From: Paracoccaceae bacterium
GTDB taxonomy: Bacteria; Pseudomonadota; Alphaproteobacteria; Rhodobacterales; Rhodobacteraceae
Assembly: GCA_003500165.1 (NCBI GenBank)
Contig: DNSZ01000263.1
Coordinates: 1-13,516, forward strand
DNA: 13,516 nucleotides
Direction of reading: 5' to 3'
Under the pieces are notes generated by a model. It was not told the DNA's origin and searched no databases. It was given only the letters and a program-made list of their open reading frames with translations. Positions 6,541 through 13,464 of this stretch are shown piece after piece (positions within the stretch are counted from its first letter, which is position 1; each line of letters begins with the position of its first letter). The position numbers and the translations under genes were made by a program.

Positions 6541-6567
6541 GGCGCGATGACAATGGCTCATCGCGCC
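6541..6567 (-). promoter_or_regulatory. Perfect 10-bp hairpin in the DUF898 leader
   Basis: GGCGCGATGA at 6541-6550 pairs exactly with TCATCGCGCC at 6558-6567 around a 7-nt loop. It ends 21 nt before the DUF898 ATG (6519), just upstream of the GGAAA ribosome site. In the transcript it could affect translation or mRNA stability; as DNA it could be an operator. No T-run follows, so it is unlikely to be a terminator of parC. Confidence 0.5.
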
Positions 6568-6600
6568 CGTCCGCCTCCGGCCCCGCCCAAATGCCAGCCT

Positions 6601-6678
6601 TACCAATGGGATAGGACAAGCTTGGTGGCGCAAGCGGGGAACCGGGGCCGTTGGGGGGCGAACGGCCATTCTCAATGA
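6601..6678 (-). repeat. Intergenic repeat, copy 2
   Basis: This is the partner of 29-106, aligned without gaps. TACCAATGGGAT at 6601-6612 and the block 6657-6678 (GGCGAACGGCCATTCTCAAT) are conserved, while the middle has diverged. The flanking arms that make a perfect inverted repeat at copy 1 are largely lost here; only TACCAAT and TTGGTGG remain clearly related. It lies 47 nt past the parC stop and 81 nt before the DUF898 ATG, so it may be a parC 3' element or part of the DUF898 upstream region. Confidence 0.7.
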
Positions 6679-6689
6679 AGGTGGGGATA

Positions 6690-6720
6690 ACAGCCCGGCG
6701 CGGCTGTGTCACGGTCCGTG
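6690..6720 (-). terminator. Possible weak 3' hairpins after parC
   Basis: Just past the parC stop on the minus strand are an 11-nt palindrome CACGGTCCGTG (6710-6720) and a 6-bp stem ACAGCC/GGCTGT (6690-6695 with 6702-6707, 6-nt loop) followed in the minus direction by TATCCCC. The stems are short and there is no real T-run, so termination here is tentative. Confidence 0.25.
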
Positions 6721-6725
6721 GACGC

Positions 6726-8969
6726 TCAATCGAAACGGTGGCTCTTGGGAAAGCCGCGCGGCGCCATGCGGCCGGAACCTGCCCGTTTGCCGATCCATTC
6801 GGCCAGATCGCTCTGGGTGCGGGTGCGCCCGGCCGGGTCCAGCCAGCACAGGCCGTCCGCCAGCGCAAAGGTGATGGCATCCGACAGCCCGCCATCCTTG
6901 AACCGCTGCAGCCGCACCCCCTTGCCGCGCGCCATCTCGGGCACCTCGTCGAGCGGAAAGACCAGCACCTTGCGGTTCTCGCCCACCGCGGCGACATGGT
7001 CATGCCCAGGCGCGACCGGCCGGCAGACCCGGGCCGCCACGCCCTGGCGGACATTCAGCACCTGCTTGCCGGCGCGCGTCTGGGCGAGCGCGGCGCTGCC
7101 CGGCAGGACGAAGCCGTCGCCGGCCGTCGACGCGACCAGAAGCCGCAGATCGGGCGTCGCGGGCAGCAGGGCGACGATGTCGGCCTCGTTCGGCAGATCG
7201 ATCATCAGGCGCACCGGCTCCCCCATGCCGCGCCCGCCCGGCAGGCTGGCGACCCCCAGCGTGTAGGCGCGCCCGTTCGAGCCCATCAGCAAGAGTTGCG
7301 CGGCGGTGTCGGTGGGGATCACGAAGCGCGCTTCGTCCCCGTCCTTGTATTTGATCGCCGCGTCCGCCCCCAGATGGCCCTTCATGGCGCGAATCCAGCC
7401 CATGCGCGAACAGACCACGGTGACGGGTTCCCGGGGCAGCATCGCCTCGGGCGTTGGCAGATCGACCGCCTCGGCCTCGGCAAAGCTGCTGCGCCGGGCG
7501 CCGCCGGGCGCGTCCTTGCCGAAACGCCGCCGGATCTCCCGCAACTCCTCGGCGATGCGCGCCCATTGCGCGGCCTCATCGGCCAGCATGTCCTCGATCC
7601 CGGCGCGTTCGACCAGCAGCGCATCGCGTTCCTCGCGCAGCGCCATTTCCTCCAGCCGCCGCAGGCTGCGCAGCCGCGTGTTGAGGATCGCCTCGGCCTG
7701 GATGTCCGACAGGTCGAACTCGGCCATCAGCACCGGTTTCGGCTCATCCTCGGTGCGGATGATCTCGATCACCCGGTCGAGGTTGAGGAAAGCGACGATC
7801 TGGCCTTCCAGCACCTCGAGCCGGTGGTCGATCTTGCCGAGGCGAAACCGCGACCGGCGCAGCAGCACATCGCGGCGATGGTCGAGAAAGGCGCGCAGCA
7901 CCTCGCGCAGGCTGCAGACCCTGGGCACCCGGCCGTCGATCAGCACATTCATGTTGAGCGCAAAGCGCGTCTCAAGCTCGGACTGCTTGAACAGCAGCGC
8001 CATAAGCACTTCGGGATCGACCGTGCGGGCCCTCGGTTCGATGATCAGCCGCACGTCTTCCGCGCTCTCGTCGCGGATGTCGGCCAAGAGCGGCACCTTC
8101 TTCGTCTCGACCAGCGCGGCAAGGGTGGCGACCAGCTTCGATTTCTGCACCTGCCAGGGGATTTCGGTGACCACGATCTGCCACATGCCCCGCGGCAACT
8201 CCTCGACCTGCCAGCGGGCCCGCAGCCGGATACCGCCGCGGCCGGTGCGATAGGCCTCGGCAATGGCCTCGGGCGGTTCCACGATCACCCCCCCGGTGGG
8301 GAAATCGGGGCCCGGCACCAGGTCGAAGAGGGTTTCGTCACGCGCGTTCGGCGCCTTCAGCAGATGCAGGCAGGCGGCGCAGAGCTCGTCGAGATTATGC
8401 GGCGGGATGTTGGTGGCCATGCCCACCGCGATCCCGCTCGACCCGTTGGCCAGCAGATTGGGAAAGGAAGCGGGCAGCACCAGCGGTTCCTCGGCCGTGC
8501 CGTCATAATTGGGGCCATAATCGACCGCATCCTCGTCGAGGCCCTCCATCAGCGCCTCGGCCGCCGCGGTCAGCCGCGCCTCGGTATAGCGTGCCGCGGC
8601 CGGCCCGTCGCCATCGATGTTGCCGAAATTGCCCTGCCCGTCGACCAGCGGATAGCGGACCACGAAATCCTGGGCGAGGCGGGCCATCGCGTCATAGATC
8701 GCCGCATCGCCATGCGGGTGATAGTTCCCCATCACGTCGCCCGCGATCTTGGCCGATTTGCGAAAGCCGCCGCGCGCGGTCAGCCCCAGTTCGCGCATCG
8801 CGAACAGGATGCGCCGCTGCACCGGCTTCAGCCCGTCGCGGGCATCGGGCAGCGCGCGGTGCATGATGGTCGACAGCGCGTATTGCAGATAGCGCGAGCC
8901 AAGCGCCCGGTCGAGCGGTTCCACCGCCACCTCTTCCGGCATTTGGGGGTCGTCAACCGTGCTGGCCAT
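6726..8969 (-). CDS. parC: DNA topoisomerase IV subunit A (ParC)
   Basis: ParC is the DNA-cleaving subunit of topoisomerase IV, which works with ParE to unlink daughter chromosomes. The 747-residue length is close to E. coli ParC (752). Landmarks are YLQYALSTIMHRALPDARDGLKPVQRRIL (starting at 27), the helix-turn-helix/QRDR segment GNYHPHGDAAIYDAM (81-95), LVDGQGNFGNIDGDGPAAARYTEARL (108-133) with catalytic Y128 next to R127, and LLANGSSGIAVGMATNIPPHNL. A coiled-coil segment then leads into a beta-pinwheel C-terminal domain with repeated Arg/Gly-rich blades. The usual QRDR Ser is A89 here and the acidic residue is D93. ParC rather than GyrA is supported by the length and by the lack of a visible GyrA-box (QRRGGKG-like) motif. 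The ATG at 8969 has only a weak ribosome site. It diverges from the SDR gene across 47 nt. Confidence 0.95.
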   Translation of the reverse strand: MASTVDDPQMPEEVAVEPLDRALGSRYLQYALSTIMHRALPDARDGLKPVQRRILFAMRELGLTARGGFRKSAKIAGDVMGNYHPHGDAAIYDAMARLAQDFVVRYPLVDGQGNFGNIDGDGPAAARYTEARLTAAAEALMEGLDEDAVDYGPNYDGTAEEPLVLPASFPNLLANGSSGIAVGMATNIPPHNLDELCAACLHLLKAPNARDETLFDLVPGPDFPTGGVIVEPPEAIAEAYRTGRGGIRLRARWQVEELPRGMWQIVVTEIPWQVQKSKLVATLAALVETKKVPLLADIRDESAEDVRLIIEPRARTVDPEVLMALLFKQSELETRFALNMNVLIDGRVPRVCSLREVLRAFLDHRRDVLLRRSRFRLGKIDHRLEVLEGQIVAFLNLDRVIEIIRTEDEPKPVLMAEFDLSDIQAEAILNTRLRSLRRLEEMALREERDALLVERAGIEDMLADEAAQWARIAEELREIRRRFGKDAPGGARRSSFAEAEAVDLPTPEAMLPREPVTVVCSRMGWIRAMKGHLGADAAIKYKDGDEARFVIPTDTAAQLLLMGSNGRAYTLGVASLPGGRGMGEPVRLMIDLPNEADIVALLPATPDLRLLVASTAGDGFVLPGSAALAQTRAGKQVLNVRQGVAARVCRPVAPGHDHVAAVGENRKVLVFPLDEVPEMARGKGVRLQRFKDGGLSDAITFALADGLCWLDPAGRTRTQSDLAEWIGKRAGSGRMAPRGFPKSHRFD

Positions 8970-9016
8970 AGATACGGTGTAGCCCGGGCGGAAAACGGGG
9001 TCCAGCGGGAAGAATA

Positions 9017-9850
9017 ATGGGACAGCGCTCCATCCTCATCACCGGCTCCTCCTCGGGCATCGGCCATGACGCCGCGCATGCGCTGGCGGCCCGCGGCTGG
9101 CGGGTGTTCGCCACCTGCCGGCAGGAGGCCGATTGCGAGCGGCTGCGCGCCGAGGGGCTGGAGAGCTTTCGGCTCGACCACACCGATCCCGCCAGCATCG
9201 AGGCGGCCGTGGCCGAGGCGCTGGCGCGCACCGGCGGCACGCTGGATGTGCTTTACAACAACGGCGCCCATGCGATCGGCGGCGCGGTGGAGGACACGCC
9301 GGCGGGCGCGCTGCGCGCCGTGTTCGAGGCGAATGTCGTGGGCGTCCACGACCTCACCCGCCGGGTGATCCCGGTGATGCGGGTGCAAGGGCATGGGCGG
9401 ATCGTGACCTGCTCGTCGGTCCTTGGCTTTGCCGCCCTGCCCTGGCGCGGCGCCTACAACGCCAGCAAATTCGCGATCGAGGGGCTGATGGACACGTTGC
9501 GGCTGGAACTGCGGGGCACGTCCATCCATGTGGTGCTGCTGCAGCCCGGCCCGATCACCACCCGCATCCGCGTGAACTCGCAACCGCATTTCGAACGCTG
9601 GATCGACTGGCGCTCCTCGGCGCTGCGCGATTTCTACGAAACGCGCTTTCTGCCCCGGCTTTACGATGACAGCGGCACACCGGCGCGATTCGAGTTGCCG
9701 CCCGCGGCGGTCACCCGGGCGCTGATCCGCGCGCTGACGGCGCGGCGGCCGCAGGCGCGCTACCCGATCACGGTGCCGACGCATCTGGCCCGGGTATTCG
9801 CGACGCTGTTGCCCGGCGCGGTCTGGGACCGGATGCGGGCGGGGTGGTAG
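9017..9850 (+). CDS. Short-chain dehydrogenase/reductase (classical SDR)
   Basis: The 277-residue protein is a classical SDR oxidoreductase. It shows the nucleotide-binding TGSSSGIG (9-16), the structural NNGA (81-84), a catalytic serine in TCSS (S134), Y147 and K151 in AYNASKFA, and LQPGPITT after strand 6. R35 after the second strand (FATCRQ) hints at NADP(H) preference, which is an inference. The C-terminal part (about 190-277) is longer than in minimal SDRs and resembles the retinol/steroid-dehydrogenase-like bacterial subfamily often annotated only as 'SDR family NAD(P)-dependent oxidoreductase'. The ATG is preceded by GGAAG at suitable spacing. It diverges from parC; nothing nearby reveals the substrate. 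Confidence 0.93.
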   Translation: MGQRSILITGSSSGIGHDAAHALAARGWRVFATCRQEADCERLRAEGLESFRLDHTDPASIEAAVAEALARTGGTLDVLYNNGAHAIGGAVEDTPAGALRAVFEANVVGVHDLTRRVIPVMRVQGHGRIVTCSSVLGFAALPWRGAYNASKFAIEGLMDTLRLELRGTSIHVVLLQPGPITTRIRVNSQPHFERWIDWRSSALRDFYETRFLPRLYDDSGTPARFELPPAAVTRALIRALTARRPQARYPITVPTHLARVFATLLPGAVWDRMRAGW

Positions 9851-9881
9851 GCCGGCAATCGGGGCGTGCATCCCCGCCGGC
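9851..9881 (+). terminator. Imperfect GC hairpin after the SDR gene
   Basis: Directly after the SDR stop, GCCGGC (9851-9856) can pair with GCCGGC (9876-9881) and GGGG (9861-9864) with CCCC (9872-9875), leaving a 4-nt bulge and a 7-nt loop. No T-run follows, so this is only a possible terminator or a stem separating the SDR gene from the next cluster. Confidence 0.3.
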
Positions 9882-9917
9882 GGTCGTCTAGAGAGCGGGC
9901 AAACCGCAAGGGGAGGT

Positions 9918-10130
9918 ATGCCTTTGGCCGACAACATCCTGCTTTACGCCGTGATCGGCGTCGCCCTTCTGGTGGCGGTGATCCTCGCCATCGGCATCGG
10001 CGGGTTCGCCCGCGGCGGCGAGTTCAACCGCAAGCATGGCAACCAGATGATGCGCTATCGGCTTGCCGCGCAGGCGCTGGCGGTCTTGTTGATCGTGATC
10101 TTCGTGCTTGTGGCCGGCCGGGGCGGCTGA
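9918..10130 (+). CDS. HIG1-domain twin-transmembrane protein
   Basis: The 70-residue protein has two predicted membrane helices (about 8-29 and 50-66) joined by a short polar loop, GGFARGGEFNRKHGNQMMRYR. N42-x3-R46-x-R48-x3-Q52 matches the (Q/I)x3(R/H)xRx3Q pattern of HIG1/Rcf1 proteins except for the first residue. In mitochondria these proteins associate with cytochrome c oxidase and respiratory supercomplexes; the bacterial role is less clear. The start is ambiguous: ATG 9918 is preceded by AAGGGGAGG ending 1 nt away, which can serve if the AAGG part is used, while an in-frame TTG at 9924 would sit 7 nt after GGAGG. The stop overlaps the next start (TGATG), so the two genes are translationally coupled. 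Confidence 0.88.
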   Translation: MPLADNILLYAVIGVALLVAVILAIGIGGFARGGEFNRKHGNQMMRYRLAAQALAVLLIVIFVLVAGRGG

Positions 10131-10702
10131 TGGTCGTCCTGTCGAAAATCTATACCAAGACCGGGGATGCCGGCGAAACCGCCCTGGGCGACGGCTCGCG
10201 GGTGGCCAAGCATTCGGTGCGCGTCGCCGCCTATGGCACGGTCGACGAGTTGAACGCCGTCCTGGGCCTTGCCCGGCTGCCGGTGACGGGCGAGGTCGAC
10301 ACCGCGCTGTCGCGAATCCAGAACGACCTGTTCGATCTGGGCGCCGATCTGTGCACCCCCGCACGCGACGGCGAGGCCGAGGCCGAATACCCGCCCTTGC
10401 GCATGCAGGCCGGACAGGTCGCCCGGCTGGAGGCCGAGATCGACGCGATGAACGCAAGGCTCGAACCCTTGCGCAGCTTCGTCCTGCCCGGCGGCAGCCC
10501 GGCGGCGGCGCATCTGCACCAGTGCCGGACGGTGGCGCGGCGGGCCGAACGGATGGTCGTCGAACTCGCCACCATGGAGACGATCAACCAGGACGCGGTG
10601 AAATACCTCAACCGCCTGTCGGACTGGTTCTTCGTCGCCGCCCGGGTGGCGAATGACGATGGCAAGGCCGACGTCCTGTGGGTGCCCGGCGCGAACCGAT
10701 AG
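10130..10702 (+). CDS. Cob(I)yrinic acid a,c-diamide (cobalamin) adenosyltransferase, PduO/MMAB type
   Basis: This enzyme transfers the 5'-deoxyadenosyl group of ATP to cob(I)alamin, making adenosylcobalamin for enzymes such as methylmalonyl-CoA mutase or ribonucleotide reductase. The 190-residue length is typical of the trimeric PduO-type family. Motifs are the ATP-binding N-terminus TKTGDAGETALGDGSRV (9-25), YGTVDELNA (35-43), SFVLPGGSPAAAHLHQCRTV (116-135), RRAERMV (137-143) and YLNRLSDWFFVAARVAN (159-175). ATG 10130 overlaps the upstream stop by one base. The CobO/BtuR type has a different fold and motifs and is excluded. The etfBA genes downstream fit a role in propionate and acyl-CoA metabolism, but this is context only. 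Confidence 0.95.
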   Translation: MVVLSKIYTKTGDAGETALGDGSRVAKHSVRVAAYGTVDELNAVLGLARLPVTGEVDTALSRIQNDLFDLGADLCTPARDGEAEAEYPPLRMQAGQVARLEAEIDAMNARLEPLRSFVLPGGSPAAAHLHQCRTVARRAERMVVELATMETINQDAVKYLNRLSDWFFVAARVANDDGKADVLWVPGANR

Positions 10703-10745
10703 GCGGTCGCCCGCCGGGTTTGCGCCAATTTGTCGCATAATGGGC

Positions 10746-10775
10746 TTGACAGGCGCCCCCGCGCCGGTGTCGCAT
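10746..10775 (+). promoter_or_regulatory. Candidate promoter of the hemolysin III-family gene
   Basis: A perfect -35 consensus TTGACA (10746-10751) is followed after 18 nt by TCGCAT (10770-10775), a poor but acceptable -10 for a GC-rich alphaproteobacterium. Transcription would start about 35 nt before the ATG at 10817. The 114-nt gap after the adenosyltransferase gene also favours a separate promoter. Confidence 0.4.
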
Positions 10776-10816
10776 GCCTCTCCACACCGACATCAGGGGG
10801 CGGCCCGAGCGGGCCG

Positions 10817-11491
10817 ATGCGCATGTTCAAGCCGCGGGAATCGATGGTCTACAGCGCCGCCGAATACTGGTCGGACGCTGCCGTTCACATGCTGGGGGTG
10901 CTCGCCGCGCTGATCGCCGTGCCGGTCATGGTGACGCTGGCCGCCCTGTGGGCCGGCGATGTCGGCCCCGTCACCGCCGCCACGATCTATGGCGTCACGC
11001 TGATCGCGATGCTCAGCTGCTCGGCGCTTTACAACATGGTCCGGGCCGCGCATCTGCGCCCGCTTTTGCGCCGGATCGACCAATCCGCGATCTACCTCAA
11101 GATCGCCGGCACCTATACGCCCTTTGCCGTGCTGACCGGGATTCATGCCGGGCCGTTCCTGGCCGGGATCTGGGGCGCGGCCGGGCTGGGCGCGGCGCTC
11201 GTTGCCTTTGGCACCCGGCTGCCGCTGGTCAAATGGGTCGCGCTGGCGCTTTACCTGGGCATCGGCTGGGCCGGCGCATTCTGGGGCGGCCCGATGGTGG
11301 ACGGTTTGTCCGGGCCGGCCTTCCTGCTGCTGCTGTTCGGCGGGCTTCTCTATTCCGGCGGCGTGATCTTCCTGCTGTGGGAGCGGCTGCCGTTTCACAA
11401 CACGATCTGGCACGTCTTCGTGCTGGCCGCGACGGTGCTGTGCTATTCGTCCATCATGGTGGAGCTTTTCCGCGCCGGCACCTTGGCCTGA
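10817..11491 (+). CDS. trhA: Hemolysin III / PAQR-family membrane protein (TrhA-like)
   Basis: The 224-residue protein has seven hydrophobic segments and the COG1272 pattern: SAAEYWSDAAVHMLG at the start, CSALYNM (68-74), LRRIDQSAIYLKIAGTYTPF (84-103), LLLFGGLLYSGGVIFLLW (171-188) and FHNTIWHVFVLAAT (193-206). PAQR proteins normally bind Zn through one His after TM2 (SALYH) and an HxxxH in TM7. Here the TM2 His is N73 and the first TM7 His is N195, leaving H199 and D88. Bacterial members are linked to membrane-fluidity homeostasis; haemolysis is a historical label. ATG 10817 is chosen because upstream translation (from 10730) reads through a likely promoter and lacks family sequence; ATG 10823 is also possible. 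The 3' end overlaps a small opposite-strand gene by 49 nt. Confidence 0.88.
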   Translation: MRMFKPRESMVYSAAEYWSDAAVHMLGVLAALIAVPVMVTLAALWAGDVGPVTAATIYGVTLIAMLSCSALYNMVRAAHLRPLLRRIDQSAIYLKIAGTYTPFAVLTGIHAGPFLAGIWGAAGLGAALVAFGTRLPLVKWVALALYLGIGWAGAFWGGPMVDGLSGPAFLLLLFGGLLYSGGVIFLLWERLPFHNTIWHVFVLAATVLCYSSIMVELFRAGTLA

Positions 11492-11628
11492 CCGGTTTTC
11501 GCGCGATCCTGCATGGCCGCCAGCCGCTGGCCCGCGCTTCGGTAAAGATAGATCGCCACCACAAGCCCGACGAGGATCAGCACCAACTCGCCAATGGCTG
11601 CACCGGACAGGTCGGAAAGACGGGTCAT
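11443..11628 (-). CDS. Small single-pass membrane protein, unknown function
   Basis: This 61-residue frame begins at ATG 11628, with AGGGAG placed 7 nt upstream. It encodes one clear membrane helix (about 11-29, AIGELVLILVGLVVAIYLY) followed by a basic tail (RSAGQRLAAMQDRAKTGQAK). A charged C-terminal tail after a single helix suggests an N-out/C-in anchor facing the cytoplasm, but no family is recognised. The last 49 nt run antisense to the hemolysin III gene, which could indicate mutual regulation or simply compact packing. The ribosome site and clean hydrophobic profile support a real gene; the antisense overlap and lack of a known family lower confidence. Confidence 0.62.
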   Translation of the reverse strand: MTRLSDLSGAAIGELVLILVGLVVAIYLYRSAGQRLAAMQDRAKTGQAKVPARKSSTMMDE

Positions 11629-11776
11629 GGGCGGGCTCCCTTTGCTGCCTTGTGCCAGAGATAGGACAGGCAGCCCAAATGGCGACCGCAACCGGCCGCG
11701 CCACTTTTCCCTGTTCCCCCGCCGCGTCTTTCGCTACAGGGCGCCGGTGTAAATGCCCCACAGGAGAAATGCGCAG

Positions 11777-12538
11777 ATGAAGGTGCTGGTGCCCGTCAAG
11801 CGCGTGATCGACTACAATGTGAAGGTCCGCGTGAAGGCGGACGGATCGGGCGTCGATCTCGCCAATGTCAAGATGTCGATGAACCCGTTCGACGAGATCG
11901 CGGTGGAACAGGCGATCCGCCTGAAGGAGGCCGGCAAGGCCGACGAGGTCGTCGCCGTGTCGATCGGCGTCAAGCAGGCGCAAGAGACGCTGCGCAACGC
12001 GCTGGCGATGGGTGCGGACCGGGCGATCCTGGTGGTGGCCGCCGACGATGTGCACACCGATATCGAGCCGCTCGCCGTGGCCAAGATCCTCAAGGCGGTG
12101 ATCGACGCCGAACAGCCCGGCCTGGTGCTGGCCGGCAAGCAGGCGATCGACAACGACATGAACGCGACCGGCCAGATGCTGGCCGCCCTGCTCGGCTGGG
12201 GCCAGGCGACCTTTGCCTCGGGCGTGGAGGTCGAGGGCGACACCGCGTCGGTCACGCGTGAGGTCGATGGCGGGCTGCAAACCATCAGGGTGAAGCTCCC
12301 CGCGATCGTCACCGTCGATCTGCGCCTCAACGAACCGCGCTATGCCTCGCTGCCCAACATCATGAAGGCCAAGAAGAAGCCGATCGACGAAAAGACGCCG
12401 GCCGATTTCGGGGTCGATGTCAGCCCGCGGCTGGAGGTCCTGAAAACGGTCGAGCCGCGCGCCCGCGAGGCCGGCGTGATCGTCGGCTCGGTCGACGAGC
12501 TGGTCGAGAAACTGCGCGACAAGGAAGGGGTGATCTGA
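11777..12538 (+). CDS. etfB: Electron transfer flavoprotein beta subunit (EtfB)
   Basis: EtfB with EtfA forms the soluble FAD- and AMP-containing heterodimer that carries electrons from acyl-CoA and related dehydrogenases to ETF-ubiquinone oxidoreductase. The 253-residue protein closely resembles the Paracoccus-type subunit. It opens MKVLVPVKRVIDYNVKVRVK, has the nucleotide-site segment VLAGKQAIDNDMNATGQ (117-133), the family signature VTREVDGGLQTI...LPAIVT (159-179), and the partner-recognition loop SLPNIMKAKKKP (191-202) whose conserved leucine (L192) docks onto dehydrogenases. ATG 11777 is chosen because it gives the conserved N-terminus and follows AGGAGA; an in-frame ATG at 11753 would add eight unrelated residues. 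The stop overlaps the etfA start as TGATG, showing translational coupling. Confidence 0.98.
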   Translation: MKVLVPVKRVIDYNVKVRVKADGSGVDLANVKMSMNPFDEIAVEQAIRLKEAGKADEVVAVSIGVKQAQETLRNALAMGADRAILVVAADDVHTDIEPLAVAKILKAVIDAEQPGLVLAGKQAIDNDMNATGQMLAALLGWGQATFASGVEVEGDTASVTREVDGGLQTIRVKLPAIVTVDLRLNEPRYASLPNIMKAKKKPIDEKTPADFGVDVSPRLEVLKTVEPRAREAGVIVGSVDELVEKLRDKEGVI

Positions 12539-13464
12539 TGGCGGTTCTGCTTCTGGCGGAGCTCAACGGCTCCGAACTGGCCACCGACGCGACGGCCAAG
12601 GCGCTGAGCGCGGCCAGGGAACTGGGCGAGGTCACCGTGCTGGTCGCGGGCGAAGGCGTGGGCGCGGCGGCCGATGCGGCGGCCGGGCTCGATGGCGTGT
12701 CCAGGGTGCTGGTCGCCGACGATGCGGCGCTTGGCCATGCGCTGGCCGAACCCGTCGCGGCGCTGGTCGTGTCGCTGGCCGACGGCTACGCGCATATCGC
12801 TGCGCCCGCGACGGCCTCGGCCAAGAACATCCTGCCCCGGGTCGCGGCGCTGCTCGACGTGATGGTGATCTCGGACGTTTCGGGGATTGTCGATGCCGAC
12901 ACGTTCGAGCGGCCGATCTATGCCGGCAACGCGGTGCAGACGGTCCGCTCGAAGGATCCGGTCAAGGTGCTGTCGATTCGCACCTCGACCTTCGAGGCGG
13001 CAGGCGAAGGCGGCAGCGCCCCGGTCGAGGCGGTTTCCACCGCGGCGGCGCCCGGGCTTTCGGAATGGGTCGAGGACAACGTCGCCGCGACCGACCGGCC
13101 CGAACTGACCTCGGCCCGGATCGTGGTCTCGGGCGGGCGCGGCGTCGGCTCGAAAGAGGCGTTCGAGGTGATCGAGGCCCTGGCCGACAAGCTGGGCGGG
13201 GCGGTCGGTGCGTCCCGCGCGGCGGTCGATTCGGAATTCGCGCCGAATGACTGGCAGGTCGGCCAGACCGGCAAGGTCGTCGCGCCCGAGCTTTACATCG
13301 CCTGCGGCATTTCGGGCGCCATCCAGCATCTGGCGGGGATGAAGGATTCGAAGGTGATCGTGGCGATCAACAAGGACGAAGAGGCGCCGATCTTTCAGGT
13401 CGCCGATTACGGCCTGGTCGCCGATCTGTTCGAGGCGGTGCCGGAACTGACCGGAAAAATCTGA
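12538..13464 (+). CDS. etfA: Electron transfer flavoprotein alpha subunit (EtfA)
   Basis: The 308-residue subunit binds most of the FAD. The N-terminal domain (about 1-185) has the ETF-alpha Rossmann-like fold beginning MAVLLLAELNGSEL. The C-terminal FAD domain shows VSGGRGVGSKEAF (197-209), the QVGQTGKVVAPELYIACGISGAIQHLAGM region (from 240, containing the SGAIQH signature at 259-264) and INKDEEAPIFQVADYGLVADL (277-297), where the AMP/FAD-contacting residues lie in known structures. The length matches Paracoccus ETF alpha (about 307). It starts one base into the etfB stop. About 52 nt of noncoding sequence follow to the window edge, with no clear terminator; in relatives a 3-hydroxyacyl-CoA dehydrogenase gene often follows, but it is not visible here. 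Confidence 0.98.
   Translation: MAVLLLAELNGSELATDATAKALSAARELGEVTVLVAGEGVGAAADAAAGLDGVSRVLVADDAALGHALAEPVAALVVSLADGYAHIAAPATASAKNILPRVAALLDVMVISDVSGIVDADTFERPIYAGNAVQTVRSKDPVKVLSIRTSTFEAAGEGGSAPVEAVSTAAAPGLSEWVEDNVAATDRPELTSARIVVSGGRGVGSKEAFEVIEALADKLGGAVGASRAAVDSEFAPNDWQVGQTGKVVAPELYIACGISGAIQHLAGMKDSKVIVAINKDEEAPIFQVADYGLVADLFEAVPELTGKI

Noticed and set aside
6651..9017. A 788-codon open frame on the plus strand opposite parC
   Set aside because: It mirrors the parC reading frame in GC-rich DNA, has low-complexity Arg/His/Gln-rich sequence without any domain, and parC on the other strand has full motif support.
10702..10716. GGCGG/CCGCC mini-hairpin at the adenosyltransferase stop followed by GGGTTT
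   Set aside because: Only a 5-bp stem with a 4-nt loop and three T residues; such stems are common by chance at this GC content.
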